Translations under genes and position numbers: made by a program
Origin: Cystobasidium ongulense
Taxonomy: Eukaryota > Basidiomycota > Cystobasidiomycetes > Cystobasidiales > Cystobasidiaceae
Direction of reading: 5' to 3'
Assembly (NCBI GenBank): GCA_022835595.1
Contig: BQUP01000010.1
Span: forward strand, 574,236-638,235
DNA: 64,000 nucleotides
Part shown: piece by piece, positions 56,206 through 64,000 of the stretch
How the letters are laid out: each line of letters opens with the position of its first letter
How positions within the stretch are numbered: the first letter of the stretch is position 1
Notes under the pieces: generated by a model
Told to the model about the DNA's origin: nothing
Seen by the model: the letters and a program-made list of their open reading frames with translations, nothing else
The model's database searches: none

Positions 56206-59200
56206 TCAACTTAGCCTGAAGTCTACGGTCTCCCCGGGATCCACGTCTTCTGGCAAACTGAAAGTTGGACTTGGCTCCAGGCTGCTTGATTGAGTACTCA
56301 TCGCAGCGTTATCGGTATTGACCGAAAGAGTTTGCCCGGTGTCAATTGCCAAGGCTGGAGGAGATACAGGACGCAGTGGCGAGACAGGCGATTCAGGTTC
56401 CTCAGGCTGGGGAACTGCCGCGGGCGGGCCAGTGCTCAAGCCTAGACCAGGATTTGTTGCTTTAGCTGGAAGAGGAGGAACGGGTGGTGGTGGCGCTGAA
56501 GCTGTCGAGCCGCTCCGATTAAACATAGCCCTTAAGGAAGCTTCACTTTTAATTTGCCGTATCCGTTCAATCTCTTCGGCACCACCTGGAACAGATTTGT
56601 AAAGTCAGCATTGTGATAATGTATGCTTTAATACTTGCAAAGTCTCACCAGTCTTCTTAAGGAGCTTGCCCTCGACAAAGCCGCTCAGCTCTTGAGCAAA
56701 TTCATCTGAGTTGTCCTGCGTTTCCCTCTGCCGGGTCTTCTCAGCCATCTCAATTGCTTTCATTCGCTTGTCTGAAGCAGGAGCAAGGCCTTTAACCTCC
56801 ATCATAACTGTTCGCAAACCTTGATGGCCTTCTTCGGGCGAGGGTGGCCTGAACTCCGGTTTCTTGATCTTGTTGGTAGTCTGCAGAGAGACATACTGCT
56901 GGATTTGTTCGAAGACTGTTACCACATTCTCGTGATCCGCCCTCAAATCTGCAAGGAGCTCCTCTTGATGATTGAGCAATTGCTGTTCGTCAACAATATT
57001 CTGCAGTTCCGCCTCCCATGTCTTCTTCCACATTGGCTTGACGGTAGCGATGTATTGACTGAGACTATCCAGACCCGACTGTCCTGCCGAAATTGAACTA
57101 TTGATGGCTTCCATCTGTTTCGGCTTTGGCTTGATCTTACGGGCCACTACATCGTTCTTTAAATCATCGATGGTATCTTGAAGCTCCTCGATCTTTGTAA
57201 GGAGATCTTGACTTCGATTGTCCAGCTTGACCTTTCCTTCATCGATGTAAGCTCGGTCTCCGACCACCTTATTCCCTGCAATTTCCTTGACGTGCATAGT
57301 TTGGCTCTTAAGAGTTGCCAATACACCAGCAGTTTCTGCACGGAAGTCGGTATACACTTGCCGAAGAGCTCCAAGCTCTCTTCGAACGCTTTGTACCTCA
57401 TCGTAGCTAGATCTTAGTTCCGCCGCCAGACGCTGAACGCGCGGGTCGGCATGAAGCTGAGCAACGGGCCCAGCGGTGGGCGATTTCTTTGGTTTGGCAT
57501 CTGAATCAGTGCTCTTGACTGAATTAACCGACAAGGCCCGCTTCATCGGCGTGCCGTCAGGAGCAATGTGCTGGATCTGGGAATCGCCGGCCACCTGTCG
57601 TACCAGTGGTGACAGAGTCTGTGACGGGCTTTGCGCAGCCGTCAGAAGTACCGCTTGCGCAGGAGAAGCTGCCACCGACATCCTTCGACTCATTGTCACT
57701 TTGAGATCTTTTAGTTCGCGTGCCAGCGTCGCGAGTCCTTCGTCTATATGCTGCTTAACTTGGTCCAGGGCTTCAGAAAGCAAGGTAGTAGGATGTCAGC
57801 CACGTATGGGACACTTGGGATCTATGGCGACTCACGTTCAATGTTCAAGCTCAAGATGGAATGGTCTTTGATCTCATCGATATTCTCCAGCTCGTACTGT
57901 ATGCCGCTGTTCGGATCGCGCAAGTAGATTGCTGGAAAGTCGGACAGCCCGGGATTGTATGCAAACCGTTCGGTAAAGAGCATGCGAAGTGATGCAAAGG
58001 TCGGTGGCGTCGCAGTGTCCAGCGTGGCTTTCTTCATATCTCTGCCCAGCTGCAAGAAAATCGTTTTCTGTGGTGAAATTTGCACTTCTGGCGCGATGGA
58101 AGGCCTTCGGGATGATGATCCTTGTTCTGTATCAGGTGCAGAATACTGCGATACAGAAGACGCTATGGACACCGCTGATCCGCTGCGATCCACCCGTAAG
58201 ATCTCCTCATTCGATAGGCGCATATCTGCCTTCCCTGGCGGTGTAGGGGGCGTAGTCAAGCTGGTGTCTGCCGATTTCCCATTAGTATCGGCTTCTAGCT
58301 GATCTTCAGTCTCCTCCGCGACAACAGAAACACGCTTCTTGCGGGGGGTAGCACGATCTACAATCGACAATTGTATTTCAGCTTCCTCTCTTCTGAAAAG
58401 GACATACACAACTTACCGTCAGGAAGTAGACCTGCTTTAGGAAGAGAGCTCAGGGGCGGCAGAGCTGGCACAGGTGGTTCGGGAATATCGCGATGCCGCG
58501 GCCTTGGACTGTTGCTCTTGCTCTTCGGCTTTCTCCGCTGCGGCTCATCCGATGCATCGCTGCTCTGAGGGTCCATCCGACCTCCTGAATTGACAAAGTC
58601 TCGGGCTGAGCTATCGCGCTCAATTCCATTGCTCCGATTTGGCGTTGGAGGAAAGGCACTCTGAAATGTGCTAGAAGGGCTCCCAGCTATGGAAGTAGAC
58701 GAGGATATTTTATTGAATGTATATGCTGAGAATCTCTTGCTGGCTCTGCGGGCTAGTGGATCCGCTTTCTTTAGTGCTTCTAGGGAGGCATCATCACCGT
58801 CCTTCTTGATAGAATTGGTTGGGCGCAAAGAGCTACGTGGAGGCGTTGCGAATGAAGAGGGCTGAGGCATAGACGGCGGATATGGATAGGGTTGTAGGGG
58901 AGCGGATTCTGAAGATTCTAGTGGCGCAGACATGCGAATGACAGGAGGCGTCGCATTGACTTCTTCTCGGGGAGGTTGGAGGTGATGCGAAGGGACTGGA
59001 AAAGGAAGAGGTCCCCGGCCTACGGATCTTGAGTTGCGCGAATCCGGTAAAGGTGGTAAGGCCATGTCTGGGGGTGGGGTCTCGGCTCGTCCAGGACGCA
59101 ACGACGAAGAAGAGTTGGACGACTTCAGTAAGGACCCAGGCCTGCGCAGCGATCCAGAGGGTCTACGAGTGCTTTCTTCATACGGTGCTCGAGCTGGGTG

Positions 59201-60158
59201 CGAACCCTCCGAGACTGGCTTGTTCTCACCGTACGGTGAGCTTGTGTATGCATTACGACTGGATGGGCGAGATGATGGATCTGACGCGTTGAAGCTAGGT
59301 GTTGGACTGCTGCGGCCATTAGCTATAGGGTGTATGACTCCCAGGTCTTCTCGCGAGCGGTTTGCAGGCTGATCCTGCACTGGAAGCCTGCTCGTTGACG
59401 CCAGTGCTTCGGGTGGCGTTTGTATGCTCGGCGTTGCTGAAGGCCGTCTCGCGTATTGCGGCATATGCTCTGTAGGGGAGGTCAAGCTAGGTGCAATTGT
59501 CGTCTGCGCTGTGGCAGCGACCATTGCTGCATGTTGCTCCTGCTTCTGCCGTAAGCCTCGCAGTAGGTCCAGCACGATGGGGCGTATTCTCGGAAGATGC
59601 TTGTTGAGGGTCTCGCGAGAAGCTTCTTCATTGATGGCATCTTCCAAACGGACTCGTAGAAGGGAAGGAACCTCCTTCAGATCTCTGTAGAAGGTACGGC
59701 GAGCTTAGCTTTAATAAGCTTCAAACAGCGCTATCTTCGCATGCAACGACGCACCTCATGCTTATGCCCTCTTTCGTAAATGCAGCTACCGCCGCATTGA
59801 AACAATTACCCAAGCGAACGTAGATATCGCTAACTTGTTCTTCGGTAATCCTGCCTTGACTCCAGTCTGTCAATCCCTCGAGCAGCTGCTTGGTCGCGAC
59901 TAGCAACTTTGTGACTGTAGTCTCGAGGTGTGCAGCCATGCCCCCGCCTTTGCCGCCTGCAGTTCCTGCAGCAGTAGACACGCTGGCACGAGCCGACGAG
60001 TACACAGTGCCGCTGCTTGATGCTATGCTCGAGGTCGATGGCACTCGTCTGCTCTGCGCCTGCTGCCCATGAGCTGGCTGGCCAGCACTCGCGGAGCGGT
60101 CATGCGCGCCGCTTGCGCTTGACCGTGGAGCTGGATAGCCAAGACCTGAGGCAGACAT
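56206..60158 (-). CDS. BUD6: Bud6/Aip3 actin-interacting polarity protein
   Basis: Five exons give about 1,150 residues. The N-terminal domain after a disordered start (MSASGLGYPAPRSSASG) is LETTVTKLLVATKQLLEGLTD and WSQGRITEEQVSDIYVRLGN, a signature of the Aip3/Bud6 family. A long proline/serine-rich centre follows (many SRNSRSVGRG and PPLP pieces). The second conserved part is RPSIAPEVQISPQKTIFLQL, TFASLRMLFTERFAYNPGL and DFPAIYLRDPNSGIQYELEN, then a predicted coiled coil around LDQVKQHIDEGLATLARELK and RRELGALRQVYTDFRAE. The C-terminal core includes AELQNIVDEQQLLNHQEELL. Bud6 binds actin monomers and activates formins at polarised growth sites. The extreme C-terminus is proline-rich (PPPPVPPLPAK). 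The start at 60158 is the first ATG of the exon. Confidence 0.9.
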
Positions 60159-60409
60159 GGTGCCGATAGCAGCGAGAGCCTCTATAGTCGACTCGAAGCT
60201 CCACCTCGCTGATTCAGTTTGAAGTCCGCAAGCATGATGATGGGGTTAATGCAAGGTGCAGCTAAATGATCGCATGCAGAAAAGTGGAGTCTGGCAGCGA
60301 CACGATATTGATATTACCCTGCAAACAGTAACGGCTCCGTACATGATACAACAACATCACGTAAACTAGGCTGGACACCGTATAGACGATGTATGCTCTC
60401 TGTTCGCCA

Positions 60410-61383
60410 CTACTCTTCCATGACTGAATCGTCTGCATCTTCCGCACCCTTCTCGATTTCGGTCTTGACATGTGGACCTAGTGGCTCACCCTTCTGCTCA
60501 ACAGCAAGGTCATTCTCACCCTTGAATACACGTATCAGACGAATGCGGCTGTGATTGCAAAGATCATCAATACCGTTGGGAAATGTTGCAAAGCACGTGC
60601 TCTTGGTCGTACCTATAGTATCCAGGATTGCCTTGCAAGTAATCATCCCAGTATCTTACAGACTGAACACTCTCGAAGTCTGTGAGATCTGGCATGACTG
60701 GAACGTGAAGGTTTAGTCTCTTCGTCATGAGCCATGTTCTATCAAGGCAGCAACTCACCGAGTCCCTCTTTGGTATATTGAAGATCTTCGCGCTCCTTGG
60801 TGGCTTCCAGTTCCAGCTGTCTCTTGCTCTTGGTCCTGCCTGCACGTCTTTGTTTCTGCTCCTCTTCGAGTTCGCTGTCATAGCGGGCAAGGTATTGCTT
60901 AGCGACTTCATGAAGCTCGTCTATCGTCAGGGTGGTCTTCTCGGCATCCATTTCGCGAATGAACCATAGCAAGCGGTCCACTAAGAAGAGCAATCACACA
61001 GTCAGAGGAGTTAGCTTGACAAAACATGTCGAGGTTCCGAACACGTACTCTTCTCCGACTCTAATCTGTGACGGTCCTTCTTGTCCTGTACAGAAAGTTG
61101 ATTTAGCGAAAGGATCTCGCAGGTATTGTTTCTATCTCTCCTACCCCAGTGACACGCTTCGTTCGAATCTCCACCCGGGCAGCTTGTTTTACACGTCTGC
61201 TCTCAGGATGTAGATCCTTCTTGCCTGTTCCCTTCTTGCCTGCAATGAGGTTGGGAGAGATGTACTGTCAGTTCACTACTCAATCGGTGGCACATCTGCT
61301 TCAAGCAAGCAGGGGCACAGTCCCGTAATAACGGACTTACCCTGCAGCTGCTTCGCAGTCTTGACCTTGTTGTTTCCGGGCAT
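60410..61383 (-). CDS. TMA16: Ribosome biogenesis/translation-associated protein Tma16
   Basis: The joined exons start MPGNNKVKTAKQLQ, then KKDLHPESRRVKQAARVEIR, DKKDRHRLESEK, VDRLLWFIREMDAEKTTLT, ELHEVAKQYLARYDSELEEE, RAGRTKSKRQLELEATKERE and VPVMPDLTDFESVQSVRYWD. HPxSRR near the N-terminus, RLxWFRE-type text, the YLxRxDxELEE helix with GRxKSKRQ, and PDLTDxxNV..LRxWxG are the Tma16 pattern. Tma16 binds pre-60S particles and prevents premature interactions. The C-terminal extension after RVFKGEND is acidic (EIEKGAEDADDSVMEE). Introns are short and phase-consistent. The start is the first ATG. Confidence 0.83.
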
Positions 61384-61700
61384 CGTGTACTGTAATTAGG
61401 ATCGTAGCGGTATTGTAGAGAACCGAAAGAAGATGCTTGTCAATATGCAGGATTTTGTAAATGATCGAGAAAGATGGCACGTGAAGCAATGGATGAGAAA
61501 TGAATGCAAGATCGTCGACCTCAAGCTTGTTTGAATGTTCTTTGCGATGCTCTGATGCTACAGTAGAATACGACATTGCACTTCTGCTCATCGCGGTATA
61601 CAAAGGCAAGCTACATATAACTACGTCTAAATGTTCTACTTCTAATTTGCCAGGCCATGCTACTTATTCACCTCGACAGTTGCCAGACAACTGACTGAAA
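61384..61700. other. Intergenic region between TMA16 and the Stealth-type gene
   Basis: These 317 bases hold the TMA16 promoter and the 3' end of the next gene. Open frames here are short and unsupported. Confidence 0.4.
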
Positions 61701-64000
61701 TCAGACTCCCGTTGTACCTTCTACTGCTGGTTGTGTGTACTTGATGAGTTCGAACGATGTGGCATTTGGCCACATGTTCTCGTGCCACTTTGCTAGATTG
61801 GCATCTACTACTGCGACATACGTTGTTTTTAGGATGTCATCGTTCAATGCGATGAAGGCCTGGACGCGGACACTGTCAGCTGAGCTATCAAGTCACAGAG
61901 CAAGCCGTACAAACTTACCGGTCCATTAGGGTCTTCCATACTATCCGTAAGCTCCTTCAGAACCTTTACTGTCTCAAGAGGTCTCCGCAGCCCGATGAAG
62001 CGTGTCGGTGTACCGCCTATCGCGTACGAGTAGCGTTGTAAGAGTCGTACGGCATACTCACGAACGTTCCAAGCAGAATCGCCAAGCATATCTGAGATGC
62101 CAAAGTGTGTTCCTTCCCATGATATCTCCCAACTTCCTATCAGAGGGGGTGGTGTCGTTGCGTGCTTCGGGTCAAATGGACTAGAAGCAGATGTACCACG
62201 TGCTGCCGGCAAGAAAGGCTCCAGGCCTTTATGACTGTGGGAAAGTATGGCCGCGATAGCACAATCGCCACATTCAGGATGATCAAATGCCATTCGCTTG
62301 AAGAGGGTCTGACTATTCACATCCCCGATGAAGTTGGGCTTGAAGTAATCTTCTGATCCGAAACAGACTGCGACAGAAATATTGCAGACTTGCCAGGGTT
62401 TCTCTGGACCGACCGTTGTGCCGTCTAGATCTGGCCAAGTTGAAGCCGGCTGACCTAGCGGCATGAATGCGTAGCCATTCATGGAACTGAATTGGTATGG
62501 TGTGCGTTGAGCAGGGTAGAGATGCGCCGCTATGTGAGTATCATGTGCTGGCTGTCCTTCATAAGATTGCCGACCGGGTCTGCCTATGAGAATCTGATCG
62601 TCTTGAACATCCAGACCAAGATCTTTGCCTATAGATGCTCTGTCTTCCGCTGAGTATTGCCCTTGACGGAGCGAATCCATTCGAGCGATAAAATACGACC
62701 ACAGCAGAGCCTCTCTATGCTTTTCTATCACATAGTATGTGCTCAGGAAGAGCATGTTGACCTCAGGCTGGCTGCCTCGGAAGCGTACTTCAGCTGTAGC
62801 TTTTAGCTCGTCTGACCAAATGGAAGCGACCTCGTCCAGTAAAGCTTGATTGAGCATCTTGCCCTGATGGACCAGGTAAGACCGTTGCCTAATGCCAAAA
62901 CGTCGGTCTAGTAGCCAAGCACTGTAAGTCATACCCGGCCATTCGCCGTCTCCCTTCTGCTTTGATGTACCAGGAGCCTCTCCGCCGACTGTTAGATCTT
63001 TTTGTATACGAATGACCGGGCCAAATAGTGGTGAAGCGAAATCGGCAGGCGACATGCTCTGTGTGTGGCATCACTCAGTCAGTCAGGCTCGCCTCAATGC
63101 TAAACAGTTGCCTTACGCGTATGATGTACAAATCATCGTTCATGTATAGGAAGTTCTCTGCTGCGCCCCGAAGGTTGGGAAGCTGGCTCTCAATAGCGAG
63201 ACTGAAGTACGAGAAAGGTCAGCTCAGTTTAATGGTAAAGGCAACATTCTCTATGTCTTACCTATCGAAAGTAGGCAAGCTTCTGGCCCTCCAAGCACCA
63301 GCATCGTCATCTTCCGCCTTGAATAGGTCCCAATGATGCTGAAGGTTGAACTTGCTCCCTGACTTCGTTAAAGCACTTTCATCCAGCCAGTCAGGTATTT
63401 GGCCAACCCTGTCTTCGTGCGTATTGCTGCAGAGCACGTCAGAAGGGTCGCAAGCGGGCAGATCATTCGCAAGCAAGTGGAGCTTCCTGACCCAAGGTAG
63501 ATTTTCCACGATAGAGCGCTGCGAGTATTTGAGTTGATGATGCGAACGAAAGTGCTTATCCTTTGCGTTCTTCTTGGCTTCTGATACTCGGTCACGTTGT
63601 ATCTCGACAAACCGAGCCCGGAGCCGTTCTAAACCTTTGGACAAGCGTTCTCTCCATCCTGTCCAGTGATCATTTGCAGTGACCCAAGTCCACACAACAT
63701 CTATCTCGCTGTCCTTAAGTACTCCTTTCTTTGATTTTATTGGCTGGCAGAGCTCGCCTCTAGCTATCCATTGCTCTGCGCATGCGTAGGTCGTCTGCTT
63801 TTGCGAAGCCAATGCAACGAGTGGCCGCCTGGAGGAGACATATGGTGAGGAGCGAGTCGAGTCTATGGGCATCCAGCCTTCGTTCCGCAAGCGATTGACA
63901 GCTTCACTGATGGTCACGTTGTTCGTATTGACTTCCGGGGTTAGTTCTTGCGCTATCTCCGCCACCACCGAAGAGGGTCTTGCTGGTTGTGACCTGGAAA
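61701..64000 (-). CDS. XPT1: Stealth-family xylosylphosphotransferase (Xpt1-like), partial
   Basis: The gene runs leftward and its N-terminus lies beyond the right edge. The conserved Stealth regions are all recognisable: IDVVWTWVTANDHW (region 1); SHHQLKYSQRSIVENLPWVR with KLHLLAND (region 2); SLPTFDR with LAIESQLPNLRGAAENFLY and MNDDLYI (region 3); and HPECGDCAIAAILSHSHKGL with later AFIALNDDI (region 4). The C-terminus ends QPAVEGTTGV, reached by a short intron ending just before AFIALNDD. In Cryptococcus neoformans, Xpt1 moves xylose phosphate from UDP-xylose onto protein-linked mannans in the Golgi. The same donor chemistry is likely here, but the sugar could differ. A membrane anchor would be in the part outside the window. 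Confidence 0.83.

Noticed and set aside
1-64000. tRNA genes, transposable elements, virus-derived elements or CRISPR arrays
   Set aside because: I looked for T-loop and A-box/B-box words, terminal repeats, reverse transcriptase or transposase motifs and spaced repeats, and found none by eye. A tRNAscan or repeat search could still reveal small items.

Overview
The window is nuclear DNA of a filamentous or dimorphic fungus, most likely a basidiomycete. Genes carry many short introns (mostly 45-90 bases), both strands are coding, and intergenic gaps are short. Two families point to basidiomycetes: a TKL-type kinase with the loop motif GSGGFKDVYKG and a Stealth-type xylosylphosphotransferase. 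A Pucciniomycotina-like host is my guess; nothing here proves the class. I read about 26 protein genes, two of them cut by the window edges. I saw no tRNA or rRNA gene, no CRISPR array, no transposon and no virus-derived element.

Layout. 1-9.3 kb: WS/DGAT acyltransferase (cut at left), MFS transporter, a long foldback hairpin, a small secreted protein, tRNA-splicing endonuclease subunit Sen15, a mitochondrial-looking coiled-coil protein, eIF1 with an unusual N-terminal extension, and a zinc-knuckle SR-like protein. 9.5-20.3 kb: a zinc metallopeptidase with a jacalin-like tail, a stand-alone HyuB (hydantoinase B/oxoprolinase) subunit, a DUF2985-like membrane protein, and a peroxisomal acyl-CoA thioesterase ending in SKL. 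20.3-35.2 kb: a gene-poor stretch with a possible decayed cell-wall protein gene, a glycerol-phosphatase-like HAD enzyme with a PKA-site-rich insertion, peptidyl-tRNA hydrolase 2, a very long AreA-type GATA factor, a sphingoid base kinase and a C2H2 factor.

35.8-46.1 kb: a FIST-domain protein divergent from a Hos2/HDAC3-type deacetylase, followed by four tandem secreted polysaccharide (chitin) deacetylases. They share intron positions, and the third has lost its catalytic residues. 47.3-64 kb: a long SAP-motif plus TKL-kinase-like protein lacking the usual ATP-binding lysine, a serine-rich protein of unknown role, Rit1 divergent from an NME6-like nucleoside diphosphate kinase, Bud6/Aip3, Tma16, and a Stealth-family sugar-phosphate transferase (cut at right).

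Functional themes. Several genes serve translation and tRNA biology (eIF1, Sen15, Pth2, Rit1, Tma16). Others serve the cell surface (four deacetylases, the Xpt1-like enzyme, Bud6 in polarity) or lipid metabolism (WS/DGAT, thioesterase, sphingoid base kinase). Apart from the deacetylase array there is no sign of a biosynthetic cluster; neighbours are mostly unrelated housekeeping genes. Exon joins were made by eye from splice signals and reading frame, so exon edges and starts are predictions.
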